Assembly: GCF_017795885.1 (NCBI RefSeq)
Contig: NZ_CP059297.1
Span: forward strand, 1,493,001-1,557,000
DNA from: Brevundimonas sp. AJA228-03
GTDB taxonomy: Bacteria; Pseudomonadota; Alphaproteobacteria; Caulobacterales; Caulobacteraceae
Direction: 5' to 3'
DNA: 64,000 nucleotides
The notes below the pieces were generated by a model that was not told the DNA's origin, made no database searches, and worked only from the letters and a program-made list of their open reading frames with translations. Position 1 is the stretch's first letter; each line of letters begins with the position of its first letter. Made by a program: the position numbers and the translations under genes. Below, one piece after another: positions 49,616 to 59,304 of the stretch.

Positions 49616-51069
49616 CGCGGCTGTCCGAAGCGACGCTCGCCGGTCTGCCGGGCGCGATCGAACGCCCGGGCTACGACCGGGCCAGGGTCAGGATCGGTGT
49701 GGTCCATCTGGGGATCGGAGCCTTTCACCGGGCGCATCAGGCGGTGGTGTTCGACGACGCGCTGAGGTCCGGAGATTTGCGCTGGGGCGTGCTGGGCGTC
49801 TCGCTGCGTTCGGCAGGCGTGCGCGACCAGTTGCAGCCGCAGGACGGCCTCTACAGCGTCGTCGTCCGCGATGGCGAGACCGAGCACGTCCGTGTCGTGG
49901 GCGCGATCCAGAGCGTGCTCGTGGCACCCGAGGGACCCGCCGCTGTGGTCGAGGCCATGGCCTCGCCCGAGGTCCACATTGTCACCCTGACTGTCACCGA
50001 GAAGGGCTACCGGCTGGACCCGGCGACCGGGGCGCTGATCGAGTCCGATCCGGACGTCGCCGCCGATCTCGCGGACCTCGGTGCGCCTCGCACCGCTCCG
50101 GGCTTCCTCGTTGCGGCCCTGGCCCAGCGCAGGCGGCGGGGCCTGCCGCCCCTCACGGTCGTGTCGTGCGACAACCTCCCGCACAACGGCGCGCGGGTGC
50201 GGGCCGCGGTTCTGGGCATGGCAGGGCGGATCGATGCCGGTCTGGCGGCCTGGATCGCGGAAGAGGGGGCCTTTCCCGCCACCATGGTCGACAGGATCGT
50301 TCCTGCGACCACGTCGGACGACGTGGCGACCCTGACGGCGCGGCTCGGCCTGGAGGATCGGGGTATGGTCAAGACCGAGCCCTTTACCCAGTGGGTGATC
50401 GAAGACCGGTTCTGTGGACCTCGCCCGGACTTCGCCAGCCTGGGCGTGCAGCTGACGGACGCCGTCGCGCCCTGGGAAGATGCCAAGCTGCGGCTTCTGA
50501 ACGGTGCCCATTCCGCCATGGCCTATCTGGGCGGTCTGGCCGGCCATGACTTCGTGCATCAGGTCGTGGCCGTCCCGGCCTTCGCGGCCTTCGTCGGGCG
50601 TCTCTGGGACGAGGCCCAGACCACTCTGAGCCCGCCGCCGGGACTGGACATCGCCGCCTATCGCGCTGACCTGATGACCCGATTCCTCAACCCGGCCCTT
50701 CAACACCGCACCCGCCAGATCGCCATGGACGGGTCACAGAAGCTGCCGCAGCGCCTGCTGGCCACGATCGCGGACCGACTGGCCGCCGGGCAGGGGATCG
50801 AGGCCCTGGCCCTGGGGGTCGCGGGCTGGATTCGCTGGCAGGCGGGCGTGACCGAAGCGGGCGAGACCTATGGGATCGACGATCCCATGGCCGATGTCCT
50901 GGCCGATGCGCTTCGAGGCACGGCGGACCCCGATGCGCGGGTTCGGGCCGTGGCGGGTCTGGCCAGCCTCGTGCGAGCGCCGCTTGGCACCGACGAACGT
51001 TTCATCGCCGCCGTCGGGGCGGGCTTGTCCGGGATCGAAACCCGGGGCGTGGTCGCTGCCCTGGGCTGA
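49612..51069 (+). CDS. uxuB: Fructuronate reductase-like mannitol dehydrogenase family protein
   Basis: A 485-residue long-chain polyol dehydrogenase. The region VGVVHLGIGAFHRAHQAVVFD (first part IGVVHLGIGAFHRAHQ) is the NAD-binding start, and VKTEPFTQWVIED, KLRLLNGAHSAMAYLG and the catalytic Lys/Asn region are typical. GTG start at 49612 overlaps the uxaC stop. Position with uxaC makes fructuronate reductase (to mannonate) the likely role; uxuA is not in the window. Confidence 0.85.
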   Translation: MTRLSEATLAGLPGAIERPGYDRARVRIGVVHLGIGAFHRAHQAVVFDDALRSGDLRWGVLGVSLRSAGVRDQLQPQDGLYSVVVRDGETEHVRVVGAIQSVLVAPEGPAAVVEAMASPEVHIVTLTVTEKGYRLDPATGALIESDPDVAADLADLGAPRTAPGFLVAALAQRRRRGLPPLTVVSCDNLPHNGARVRAAVLGMAGRIDAGLAAWIAEEGAFPATMVDRIVPATTSDDVATLTARLGLEDRGMVKTEPFTQWVIEDRFCGPRPDFASLGVQLTDAVAPWEDAKLRLLNGAHSAMAYLGGLAGHDFVHQVVAVPAFAAFVGRLWDEAQTTLSPPPGLDIAAYRADLMTRFLNPALQHRTRQIAMDGSQKLPQRLLATIADRLAAGQGIEALALGVAGWIRWQAGVTEAGETYGIDDPMADVLADALRGTADPDARVRAVAGLASLVRAPLGTDERFIAAVGAGLSGIETRGVVAALG

Positions 51070-51075
51070 GCGCAG

Positions 51076-51108
51076 GAAAAAGGCCGCGTCTCTCACGAAA
51101 CGCGGCCT
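51076..51108 (-). terminator. Rho-independent terminator of exbD
   Basis: Nine-base stem (AGGCCGCGT at 51081-51089, ACGCGGCCT at 51100-51108) followed on the minus strand by a T run at 51080-51076. It lies 24 bases beyond the exbD stop and also faces the end of uxuB. Confidence 0.75.
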
Positions 51109-51131
51109 CTATCGGGTCGATGGCGGGTCGC

Positions 51132-51569
<438 letters not shown>

Positions 51570-51717
51570 AGGAAGTCTTCTCCATGCAGGCTCAGGGCAA
51601 GGGCCACGAGCGGCGCGATACGGTTCGAACGGTTTCTGGCGTCTGGCGCCCGCCTTGTAAAGCGGTCTCGGGCGTCCGTCGGTGCCGTCGGCGTCGTTTT
51701 CGCCGATCAGGCGAAGA

Positions 51718-52332
51718 TCAGCCCTTGGCCAGCTTCAGGAAGCGCTCGATCAGGGCCGGATCCGACTTGAACCGGCCGGTGAACCGCGTGGTGATGGTCG
51801 AGACGTGGCGGTGGTGCACGCCGCGCGTCGTCATGCACTGGTGCTCGGCGTCGATCAGCACGGCGACCCCGGCCGGCGACAGGTGATCCTCCAGCGCGCC
51901 GGCGATCTCCTGCGTCAGGGTTTCCTGGGTCTGCAGGCGTTTGGAGAAGATCTCCACCACACGCGCGATCTTGGAGATGCCCACGACCTTCTCGGTCGGC
52001 AGATAGGCGACATAGGCCTTGCCGAGGAACGGGGCCATGTGGTGCTCGCAATGGCTTTCGACCTCGATGTCGCGCAGCAGCACCATGTCGTCATAGCCCT
52101 GCACATCCTCGAACGTGCGGCTCAGTTCCCTGGCGGGATCGGCGGTATAGCCCTCGAACCACTCGCCGTAGGCGTCCACGACGCGCTTGGGCGTGTCCAG
52201 CAGGCCCTCGCGGTCGGGATTGTCGCCCGACCATGCGATCAGGGTGCGGACGGCCGCCAGGGCCTCCTCGCGCGTCGGACGGGTCAGATGATCGTTGCCG
52301 ACGAGGGTCGGCCTGGAGGCGTGTGCGTCCAT
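51718..52332 (-). CDS. folE: GTP cyclohydrolase I FolE
   Basis: A 204-residue type I GTP cyclohydrolase, first step of tetrahydrofolate synthesis. The zinc ligands are visible in [12 protein letters not shown] and [23 protein letters not shown] and PEGLL-like [18 protein letters not shown] are family motifs. Full length. The ATG at 52332 has no competing start. Divergent from cysS. Confidence 0.95.
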   Translation of the reverse strand: MDAHASRPTLVGNDHLTRPTREEALAAVRTLIAWSGDNPDREGLLDTPKRVVDAYGEWFEGYTADPARELSRTFEDVQGYDDMVLLRDIEVESHCEHHMAPFLGKAYVAYLPTEKVVGISKIARVVEIFSKRLQTQETLTQEIAGALEDHLSPAGVAVLIDAEHQCMTTRGVHHRHVSTITTRFTGRFKSDPALIERFLKLAKG

Positions 52333-52485
52333 AAGATGATTTCAGCGACCAGTAGCGCCGGGACGAAGGTCCCGGATTGACGCGCGTCGCTCTCCCTGTT
52401 CATGGCCGCAGCTATTCGCCGGACCGACACGGCTATATGGGACGCAGGCTCCATCCCGCAAGAAAACGAACTGCAACGCTTCAAA

Positions 52486-53895
52486 ATGACGCTTTTCCTT
52501 CACGACACCCTGCAACGCCAGAAACGGGCCTTCGTGCCCCGCGATCCCGGGCGCGTGACCCTCTATGTCTGCGGGCCGACGGTCTATGACTTCGCCCACA
52601 TCGGCAATGCGCGGCCGCCGGTGGTATTTGACGTGCTGGTGCGGCTGCTGCGGCGCGAATACGGGGCCGACAGCGTCGTCTATGCCCGCAACGTCACCGA
52701 CGTAGACGACAAGATCAACGCCCGGGCCTTCAGGGAAGGGGTGCCGATCGGCGAGGTCACGGCCCGCTACGAGGCCGCCTATCTGGCCGACATGACGGCG
52801 CTGAACGTCACGCCGCCCGACATCGCCCCCCACGTCACCGACCATATGGACGCCATCGTCCGGCAGATCGGCCAGATCGTCGACCAGGGCTGCGCCTATG
52901 CGGCCGAGGGGCATGTGCTGTTCGACGTGTCCAGCTATCCGGCCTATGGCGCGCTGTCGGGCCGGAACCTGGACGACATGATCGCGGGTGCCAGGGTCGA
53001 GGTCGCCCCCTACAAGAAGAACCCGCACGACTTCGTCCTGTGGAAGCCCTCGAAAGCGGACGAGCCGTCCTGGCCGTCACCGTGGGGCGAGGGGCGGCCC
53101 GGCTGGCATATCGAATGCTCGGCCATGATCGAACAGGTTCTGGGCCTGCCGATCGACATCCACGGCGGCGGGATCGATCTGGTGTTCCCCCACCATGAGA
53201 ACGAGATCGCGCAAGGGGTCTGCGCCCACGGCCATGCCCATGGCGATCGCGCCCATGCGGAATACAGCCGCTACTGGATGCACAACGGCTTCCTGACCGT
53301 CGATGCGGAAAAGATGTCCAAGTCGGTCGGCAACGTCCTGCTGCTGCACGACCTGGTGCAGACCATGCCGGGCGAGGTCGTGCGCTGGGCCCTGCTGAGC
53401 GCCCACTATCGTCAGCCGCTGGACTGGAACCAGTCGCTGCTGGACCAGTCGCGAAAGAATCTGGACCGCCTGTACGGCGCGCTAAGGCGGGCCGCCGATG
53501 TCGCACCGCTCGGCGACATGCCGTCGCCAGAGTTCCTGACCGCCATCTCCGACGACCTGAACACGCCCGGAGCCATGGCCACCCTGTTCGCCCTGTCCAG
53601 CGAGATCGAGCGCGCGATGACGGCGGGCGATCACCATGCGGTGGGCATCGCCAAGGCCGAGCTGCTGGCCTCGGGCCGCATCCTGGGTGTGCTTCTGTCC
53701 ACGCCGGACCAGTGGTTCGAGGGCGGGGCCGACGATGCCCTGAAGGCCGAGGTCGAGGCGTTGCTGACGGAGCGGGTCACCGCGCGGGCCGAAAAGAACT
53801 GGGCCGAGGCGGATCGCATCCGCGACCGGCTGACGGCGCTGAATGTCGTGGTGATGGACGGCCCGACCGGGGCGACCTGGCGGCTGAAGGAGTAG
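52486..53895 (+). CDS. cysS: Cysteinyl-tRNA synthetase CysS
   Basis: A 469-residue class I aminoacyl-tRNA synthetase that charges tRNA-Cys. [16 protein letters not shown] holds the HIGN (HIGH) signature and zinc Cys; GWHIECSAM and KMSKSVGN are the other signatures. The ATG at 52486 gives the standard N-terminus; the frame to 52402 is an extension. It lies 1.6 kb from the odd tRNA-Cys-like gene. Confidence 0.95.
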   Translation: MTLFLHDTLQRQKRAFVPRDPGRVTLYVCGPTVYDFAHIGNARPPVVFDVLVRLLRREYGADSVVYARNVTDVDDKINARAFREGVPIGEVTARYEAAYLADMTALNVTPPDIAPHVTDHMDAIVRQIGQIVDQGCAYAAEGHVLFDVSSYPAYGALSGRNLDDMIAGARVEVAPYKKNPHDFVLWKPSKADEPSWPSPWGEGRPGWHIECSAMIEQVLGLPIDIHGGGIDLVFPHHENEIAQGVCAHGHAHGDRAHAEYSRYWMHNGFLTVDAEKMSKSVGNVLLLHDLVQTMPGEVVRWALLSAHYRQPLDWNQSLLDQSRKNLDRLYGALRRAADVAPLGDMPSPEFLTAISDDLNTPGAMATLFALSSEIERAMTAGDHHAVGIAKAELLASGRILGVLLSTPDQWFEGGADDALKAEVEALLTERVTARAEKNWAEADRIRDRLTALNVVVMDGPTGATWRLKE

Positions 53896-54025
53896 GGCCC
53901 TTCTTCCGCCCCCTGCGGGGGAGGGCCGGCGGTGCGGACGCAGGTCCGTGAGGCCTGCCTTGCCGCCCCCACCCGGTCTCCGCTTCGCTCCGACCACCCT
54001 CCCCCGCAGGGGAGGGAGAAAGGCC
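53896..54025. repeat. Long-stem inverted repeat between cysS and mltB-like gene
   Basis: GGCCCTTCTTCCGCCCCCTG (from 53896) pairs with its near-complement at 53997-54025 (CCCTCCCCCGCAGGGGAGGG onward) across a loop of about 70 bases. It lies exactly between two convergent genes, and is either a bidirectional terminator or a dispersed repeat of the CCCCTGCGGGGG kind common in Caulobacterales. Confidence 0.7.
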
Positions 54026-55312
54026 TTACATTCCCCGCATCAGCTCGTCGGCGATCGCGGCCGTCAGATAGCCGTCGGCGATCCGCCCGTTGGCGATCTG
54101 CCATTGTCTGAGCGCCCGTCGCGTGCCCGAGCCGATGACGCCGTCGATGCCGCCGGGGTCGTAGCCCAGGCGTGCCAGGGCCGTCTGGGCTCCGAAGCGC
54201 TGCTCGCGCGAGATGGGCTCGTCGTTCGGCCATGTGCCGACCAGGCCTGGCTTGCCCGCGACGCCGTCGGCGGTCAGTCCGATGGCCAGGGCATAGCTGG
54301 CCGAGTTGTTGTAGCGCCGGATGACGTAATGGTTGGGCAGGGCCAGGAAGGCCGAACCGCGCGCGCCCTGCGGCAGCAGGATCGTGCCCGTCTCGGCTGC
54401 CTCCTCGGCGGTCGGCGCGCCGCCGTGGGCCAGGGTCACGCCGCGCCGGGCCCAGTCGCTCCAGGGACGGCCGTCCGCCTCGGCCAGCGAATAGTCGAAG
54501 CCGGACGGCAGCACGACCTCATAGCCCCAGGCCTGGCCGCGCTTCCAGCCGGCCTGGGCCAGCAGGTTGGCGGCCGACGCCAGCGCATCGGCCTCCGTGC
54601 CCCAGATGTCGACGCGACCGTCGCCGTTCTGGTCGACGCCCAGCCGCAGATAGTTGTCCGGCATGAACTGGGTCTGGCCCATGGCCCCGGCCCAGCTGCC
54701 CAGCAGGCCCGCGCGCTCGCGCCTGCCGTCGATGACGATGTCCAGCGCGTCTTTCAGCTGACCCTCGGCCCAGTCGCGGCGGCGTCCCTCGAAGGCCAGG
54801 GTGGCGAGCGAGCGGATCACGTCGCTGTTGCCCTGGACCTGGCCGAAGCTGGATTCATTGCCCCAGATGGCGACCAGGATCTCGGCCGGAACCCCGTATT
54901 GCCGGGTCACGCCCCACGGCACGGCATCGATGCGACGGCGTGCCTCGGCGATTCGCGCGGCCGAGGCGGCGTTCGAGATATAGGCGCCGGCCGGGCGGCT
55001 GAACTCCGGCTGGTTGCTGTCCAGGCGGATGACCTCGGGGTCGGGCGTCAGGTTGGCCAGCTGCTGTTCGTACTGGGCGCGTCGCGCACCGCCCTTCCTG
55101 TTCAGGAAGCCCTGTTTCCAGCCCTCGAACCCCGGCTGATCCACGCTGCTGGTTTGCGCCGGGGCGGGCGGTGGCGTCGTGGCCGACCCGGCTCCGCGTG
55201 GCGGCTGGCTCGCGGGGACCGGCGCGAGTGGCGCGACGGGTGGAGCCGCCGGCAGCATGGGCGCGCAGGCGGAGACGCAGGCGATCAGGGCAAGGCGATA
55301 GTCGAAGCGCAT
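54026..55312 (-). CDS. Lytic murein transglycosylase with peptidoglycan-binding domain (MltB-like)
   Basis: A 428-residue lipoprotein-like transglycosylase: N-terminal LIACVSACAP, Pro-rich linker, then SLT_2 domain with catalytic Glu in IWGNESSFGQVQGN and GSWAGAMGQTQFMP, and a C-terminal peptidoglycan-binding repeat (QTALARLGYDPGGIDGVIGSG). I chose the ATG at 55312 before the lipobox; the frame to 55357 is an extension. Confidence 0.9.
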   Translation of the reverse strand: MRFDYRLALIACVSACAPMLPAAPPVAPLAPVPASQPPRGAGSATTPPPAPAQTSSVDQPGFEGWKQGFLNRKGGARRAQYEQQLANLTPDPEVIRLDSNQPEFSRPAGAYISNAASAARIAEARRRIDAVPWGVTRQYGVPAEILVAIWGNESSFGQVQGNSDVIRSLATLAFEGRRRDWAEGQLKDALDIVIDGRRERAGLLGSWAGAMGQTQFMPDNYLRLGVDQNGDGRVDIWGTEADALASAANLLAQAGWKRGQAWGYEVVLPSGFDYSLAEADGRPWSDWARRGVTLAHGGAPTAEEAAETGTILLPQGARGSAFLALPNHYVIRRYNNSASYALAIGLTADGVAGKPGLVGTWPNDEPISREQRFGAQTALARLGYDPGGIDGVIGSGTRRALRQWQIANGRIADGYLTAAIADELMRGM

Positions 55313-55473
55313 GAAATCTTGAGTCTCCACGACCGGTCCGGCCTGCCAATGGTCCATACAAATAGCGCGCCACTATGGCCAACCGTTGCGGCCAGAGGGT
55401 GAACGCGTCGTCAACCATGTTCGCGAGGACACTTTCAAACCCTGCCGTTCATGATGCCCGGGCTCTCGGACAC

Positions 55474-55550
55474 GGCCTGGTGGCGGAGGGGCGACGCAAC
55501 GGGCGTGCAAACCCGTAGACCCTCCGTTCAACTCGGAGGCCAGGCCTCCA
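55474..55550 (+). tRNA. Aberrant tRNA-Cys-like gene (GCA)
   Basis: 77 bases that fold as a cloverleaf: acceptor GGCCTGG / CCAGGCC plus U-CCA encoded, a D arm starting TGGCGGAG, anticodon stem ACGGG/CCCGT and T loop TTCAACT. The anticodon GCA is at 55507-55509, with TGCAAA as in tRNA-Cys. Two oddities: the anticodon loop has 8 bases rather than 7, and acceptor plus T stem total 13 pairs (7+6, or 8+5 as in tRNA-Sec) instead of 12. It may be a real but unusual tRNA or a decayed copy. Confidence 0.55.
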
Positions 55551-55565
55551 TCCCCTTTTCAAGAA

Positions 55566-55667
55566 CGCTACCGCTCGGCTCGCGGAGCCTCGCTGCTTGA
55601 GCGCAATACAGGCGCTACCGCTCGCGACGCGGTCGCTCGCTGCTTGAGCGCGGTTTGCGCGCTACCG
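55566..55667. repeat. Two tandem 39-bp stem-loop repeats plus a partial third
   Basis: Units at 55566-55604 and 55613-55651 share CGCTACCGCTCG at the left and TCGCTGCTTGAGCGC at the right, while the 12 bases between them differ (each is itself a small palindrome, e.g. GGCTCGCGGAGCC). A third start, CGCTACCG, lies at 55660-55667. Period 47 bases. Lies between the tRNA-like gene and an acyltransferase gene. Confidence 0.75.
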
Positions 55668-55697
55668 TTTTCGGGACTGCGGCGCTATCACGACCGC

Positions 55698-56801
55698 GTG
55701 AACGCCGCCGCCGCCATTCCCCGCCGTTTCGAGGCCCTCGATTCCCTGCGCGGCATCTGCGCCGTGCTTGTGGTGATGTTCCACATGCCGGTCGCCAGCC
55801 ACTGGCGCGACTGGGGCCTGGTCCAGCACGGCTATCTGTTCGTCGACTATTTCTTCGTCCTGTCCGGCTTCGTCATCGCCCACGCCTATGCCGGTCGGCT
55901 GAAGACGCCCCGCGACGCCGGACGGTTCATGGTGCGTCGGCTGGGTCGGGTCTGGCCGCTGCACGTCCTGATGCTGGCCGCCTTCATCGGGCTGGAGCTG
56001 GCCCGGCTGTGGTTCCATATCGACGGCGCGCCGCCGTTCGTGCGCGACCGGTCGGTGGAAGCGATCTTCGCCAACCTGCTGCTGGTCCAGGCCTGGCACG
56101 TCCTGCCGTTCCTGACCTGGAACGGCCCGGCCTGGACGCTCAGCGCCGAAGTCGCCTGCTATCTGATCTTCGCAGGGCTCGTGCTGGTCGCGCCCCGGCG
56201 GTTCCGGTGGATCGGGGCGATCCTGGCCCTGATCGGGGCCGTCATGGTCCTCGCCTGGGCCCGGCGCTGGATGAACACCACTTATGACTTCGCCGTGCCG
56301 CGAGCGGTCTATGGCTTCTTCCTCGGCTGTCTGCTCCAGGGCGTCTGGACCCGCATTCCGCGTCTGAACGGGCACGCGGCGACGGCGCTGGAACTGGCGG
56401 CTGTCATGGCGATCTGCCTCTTCATCGGATGGGCCACCGGCCCGATCACCGTCGCCGTGACGCTGATCTTCCTCGTCCTCGTCTGGGTCTTCGCGGGCGA
56501 GGAGGGGGCCCTGTCCAGAGTTCTGGACCACCCCGCCCTGGTCACCCTGGGCCGCTGGTCGTTCGCCATCTACATGGTGCACATGTTCGTGCTGACGGTG
56601 CTGATGATCGTCGCGCGCAGGATCGATTGGGTGCCCGGCGGGCGGCGTATCGACTTCGGCTCCGTCTGGGTCAATGATCTGTTCGCCGTGGCCCTGTTCG
56701 GCCTGATCCTGTTGCTGGCCCTGGTCGCGCACCGCCTGGTCGAGACCCCCGCCCAGCGCCTGATCGACCGCTGGACGGCGCGGCCCAAGGTGGAGCCCTG
56801 A
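55698..56801 (+). CDS. Acyltransferase 3 family membrane protein (OafA-like)
   Basis: A 367-residue membrane acyltransferase with about 10 helices. It begins RRFEALDSLRGICAVLVVMFHM (catalytic His in the H of VMFHMP), and VDYFFVLSGFVIAHAY with FMVRRLGRVWPLHVL are family hallmarks. It transfers acyl groups to surface glycans. GTG start at 55698; the preceding frame runs through the repeats. Confidence 0.88.
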   Translation: MNAAAAIPRRFEALDSLRGICAVLVVMFHMPVASHWRDWGLVQHGYLFVDYFFVLSGFVIAHAYAGRLKTPRDAGRFMVRRLGRVWPLHVLMLAAFIGLELARLWFHIDGAPPFVRDRSVEAIFANLLLVQAWHVLPFLTWNGPAWTLSAEVACYLIFAGLVLVAPRRFRWIGAILALIGAVMVLAWARRWMNTTYDFAVPRAVYGFFLGCLLQGVWTRIPRLNGHAATALELAAVMAICLFIGWATGPITVAVTLIFLVLVWVFAGEEGALSRVLDHPALVTLGRWSFAIYMVHMFVLTVLMIVARRIDWVPGGRRIDFGSVWVNDLFAVALFGLILLLALVAHRLVETPAQRLIDRWTARPKVEP

Positions 56802-56815
56802 CGAGGAGGCGTCTG

Positions 56816-57235
56816 ATGGCGGAGGCAAAGCCCAGACCGACGGCCGTGTCGGTCGAGGATTTCATCGCGGCGGTCGAGGACCCCCGGCGGCGCGAGGACG
56901 CGGCGGCGGTCGTGGCCCTGCTGGCCCGGGCGACCGGGCTGGCCCCGACCATGTGGGGGTCGTCGATCATCGGCTTCGGCCGCTATCACTATCGCTACGA
57001 CAGCGGCCACGAAGGCGACGCGCCCCTGGTCGGGTTCGCGCCGCGCAAGGCCAATCTCGTCTTCTACATGGCCGCCGGCGAGGCCGCCCGCGCCGATGTC
57101 CTGAGCCGGCTGGGCAAGCACAAGACCGGCAAGGGCTGCGTCTATGTCAACCGGCTGTCCGACATCGACCCGGATGTTCTGGTCGAGATGGCGCGGGGAA
57201 GCATCGAGACGCTTCAGGCCCGCTATCCGGCCTGA
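56816..57235 (+). CDS. DUF1801 protein
   Basis: A 139-residue DUF1801 (YdhG-like) protein: SVEDFIAAVEDPRRREDAAAV, then MWGSSIIGFGRYHYRY, FAPRKANLVFYM and LGKHKTGKGCVYVNRLSDID are the conserved blocks. Function unknown. Follows the acyltransferase by 14 bases. Confidence 0.85.
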   Translation: MAEAKPRPTAVSVEDFIAAVEDPRRREDAAAVVALLARATGLAPTMWGSSIIGFGRYHYRYDSGHEGDAPLVGFAPRKANLVFYMAAGEAARADVLSRLGKHKTGKGCVYVNRLSDIDPDVLVEMARGSIETLQARYPA

Positions 57236-57237
57236 AA

Positions 57238-57462
57238 TCAGGCGGCCAGGCGCAGCTCGGCGTCCTGCCAGCCGCGCGCCTCGTCCCACAGGGCGTCCTC
57301 GTCCGAATAGCGGGCCGAGGCGCGGGCATCGATGACGTCGATCACCTGTTCCTCCAGTCGGTCCCAGATGATGGCCAGATCCGCGCAGCCCTCGGCCTCG
57401 CACGGCACGATCAGATAGCGGGTGGCGTTGACGGCGGCTTGAGGGGCGAATGCGTGAACCAT
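57238..57462 (-). CDS. Small hypothetical protein
   Basis: A 74-residue soluble protein, MVHAFAPQAAVNATRYLIVP at the N-terminus. No family recognised. It is convergent with the DUF1801 gene and divergent from the WYL regulator, with about 90 bases between the start codons, suggesting a shared control region. It may be a target of that regulator. Confidence 0.6.
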   Translation of the reverse strand: MVHAFAPQAAVNATRYLIVPCEAEGCADLAIIWDRLEEQVIDVIDARASARYSDEDALWDEARGWQDAELRLAA

Positions 57463-57553
57463 GGGACGATCTCCGTTGAGCGATGTCTTGTCGTTGATCG
57501 AGGTCTAGGACGGTGATACGTCAAAATCGGACGTATCGGTTGGGAGCGGGCCT

Positions 57554-58564
57554 ATGAGGCATGACAAGGCGGCCATGGTGCTGGAACTGGCCCGCCGTCT
57601 GGCCGCCTCGGCCGAGGGGCTGAGCCTGGACGAGATGGCCCGGGACCTGAACGTCGGCCGTCGCACCGCCGAGCGCATGCGCGACGCCGTCATCGCGCTG
57701 TTTCCGGCGACGGAGGAGGTGTCCGATCCGCCGCAGAAGCGCTGGCGCATCCGGGGCGGCCTGTCCGCCTTCGAACAGGCCCCCACCACGACCGAGCTGG
57801 TCGAGCTGAACCGGGCCGCCCAGGCCCTGCGGGCGGCGGGCGAGCCGGGCCGCGCGGCGGCGCTGGAGGGACTGGAGCGGAAACTGAAGTCGGCGATGCG
57901 ATCGACCACCCTGAACCGCCTGGCCCCCGATCTGGAGGCCCTGGTCCGGGCCGAGACGATCGCCGTCCAGGCCGGGCCGCGCCCGGGTGCCGACGAGACC
58001 ATGCTGGCCACGATCCGGGGTGCCATTCTGGCCCAGTCGCCGCTCGCCTTCATCTATGCCCGGCCCGGGGCGGAGGCGCGCAGGCGGACCGTGGCCCCGT
58101 GCGGTGTCATGTTCGGCCGCGCCAACTATCTGGTCGCCGCCGACCGCGACAGCGGCAAGGTCCAGACCTTTCGCCTCGACCGGATGAGCGCGGTCGAGGC
58201 CCAGCCCGGCTTCGCCCCGCCGCCCGCCGCCTTCGACCTGTCGGCCTTCGCCAGCCAGTCCTTCGGCATCTATCAGGACGAGATCGAGGATGTGGTCCTG
58301 TCGGTCACCCCGGCAGGGGCGGCCGAGGCGAGGGGTTGGCGCTGGCACCCGACCCAGTCGCTGGAAGACCAGCCCGACGGCTCCGTCATCGTCCGCTTCC
58401 GCGCGTCCGGCATGCGCGAACTGGCCTGGCACCTGTTCACCTGGGGCGACCAGGTGACGATCCTCGCCCCCCACCGGCTGAAGGCGGTCATGGCGGGAGA
58501 ACTGGCGGCGGCGCAGAGGGCGCTGGAGGCGGCTCCCGCGCCGGACCAGGTTCATCGACATTGA
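57554..58564 (+). CDS. WYL-domain transcriptional regulator
   Basis: A 336-residue regulator: N-terminal HTH (ASAEGLSLDEMARDLNVGRR, TAERMRDAVIALFPA) and a C-terminal WYL domain, with RRRTVAPCGVMFGRANYLVA (substituted WYL signature) and a WCX-like end. Divergent from the 74-residue gene. Ligand unknown. Confidence 0.85.
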   Translation: MRHDKAAMVLELARRLAASAEGLSLDEMARDLNVGRRTAERMRDAVIALFPATEEVSDPPQKRWRIRGGLSAFEQAPTTTELVELNRAAQALRAAGEPGRAAALEGLERKLKSAMRSTTLNRLAPDLEALVRAETIAVQAGPRPGADETMLATIRGAILAQSPLAFIYARPGAEARRRTVAPCGVMFGRANYLVAADRDSGKVQTFRLDRMSAVEAQPGFAPPPAAFDLSAFASQSFGIYQDEIEDVVLSVTPAGAAEARGWRWHPTQSLEDQPDGSVIVRFRASGMRELAWHLFTWGDQVTILAPHRLKAVMAGELAAAQRALEAAPAPDQVHRH

Positions 58565-58573
58565 ACCTTGTCA

Positions 58574-58712
58574 TCCCGGAAATCGCGCCAGCGATTATCC
58601 GGGACGCAGGACGCCCTCCTTCGACCTCCCGGAAGACGCGAAGCGGCTGTCCGGGAGACGGTGGAGTGCGGTCAGACTGTCTCCCGGACAATCGCTGGCG
58701 CGATTTCCGGGA
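58574..58712. repeat. 31-bp inverted repeat pair with palindromic spacer
   Basis: Arms at 58574-58604 and 58682-58712 (TCCCGGAAATCGCGCCAGCG... and complement) are complementary at 30 of 31 positions, separated by 77 bases that contain further TCCCGGA/TCCGGGA copies. A large stem-loop, with another perfect palindrome CCTCTCCCGCCGGGAGAGG at 58812-58830. Non-coding, of dispersed-repeat type. Confidence 0.8.
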
Positions 58713-58882
58713 GGGCCGGTCTCACGATGCCGCGTCCCGGCTCTTCGCTACGCTACGGCCGGGATGACAAGTCCACGGGAAGGCTGAATGTCGTTTGGTT
58801 CTGGCCTCCGTCCTCTCCCGCCGGGAGAGGGGTTACAGGGCCACGTCCGATTCTGACGCAGGCGCGTGGCAGGCTTTCCGGC

Positions 58883-59044
58883 ATGACCGACAGCGCGACC
58901 CGTACCCCCGACGACACCTGGACCCTGGCCCGGGACATGTATCTGAACGGCGCGACGGGCAGCCATGTCTGTCGCCGGTTCGGATTCCCGCCCTCCACCT
59001 TCTGGGCGCGCGCCGTCGAACCTCAGCGATCCTCCCGCATGTGA
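58883..59044 (+). CDS. Short, apparently truncated HTH-like ORF
   Basis: A 53-residue ORF with DTWTLARDMYLNGATGSHVC and RFGFPPSTFWARAVE. This resembles the N-terminal of Caulobacterales proteins that continue with EGWRRAD. Here the frame changes to unrelated residues just where it meets the toxin gene stop, on the opposite strand. I infer a gene truncated by insertion of the toxin-antitoxin pair. It overlaps relE by 22 bases. Confidence 0.5.
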   Translation: MTDSATRTPDDTWTLARDMYLNGATGSHVCRRFGFPPSTFWARAVEPQRSSRM

Positions 59045-59304
59045 AAGACCCGGGCGATCACGATGTGCTCGGGATCGACCCGATACTGCACGACATAGCC
59101 GCTGTCGCCGAAAGGGATCTTCAACTCTCGCAAACCAGACACTGTCTCTCGCCCCTGCAGGGGCCAATCGCCCAGGACCGGCCAAGCGGCCTCGACCGCG
59201 TCCATCGCCCGCAGGGCCGCCCCCTCGCTTTTCTCGGCCAGGAAGGCGTTCAATCGAAAGAGGTCGCTCCGGGCTTCCGGGGCGACGATGATCCGAAGGC
59301 TCAT
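59023..59304 (-). CDS. RelE/ParE-family toxin
   Basis: A 93-residue RelE/ParE toxin: IIVAPEARSDLFRLNAFLAEKS (first helix) and SGLRELKIPFGDSGYVVQYRVD with a final IVIARVFHMRED. Family acts on ribosome-bound mRNA or gyrase. It overlaps its antitoxin by four bases (ATGA), as usual for such pairs. Confidence 0.85.
   Translation of the reverse strand: MSLRIIVAPEARSDLFRLNAFLAEKSEGAALRAMDAVEAAWPVLGDWPLQGRETVSGLRELKIPFGDSGYVVQYRVDPEHIVIARVFHMREDR

Noticed and set aside
55561..55670. A CRISPR array at the tandem repeats near 55.6 kb.
   Set aside because: Only two full units and a partial third; the variable centres are palindromic 12-mers rather than 30-base spacers; no cas genes.
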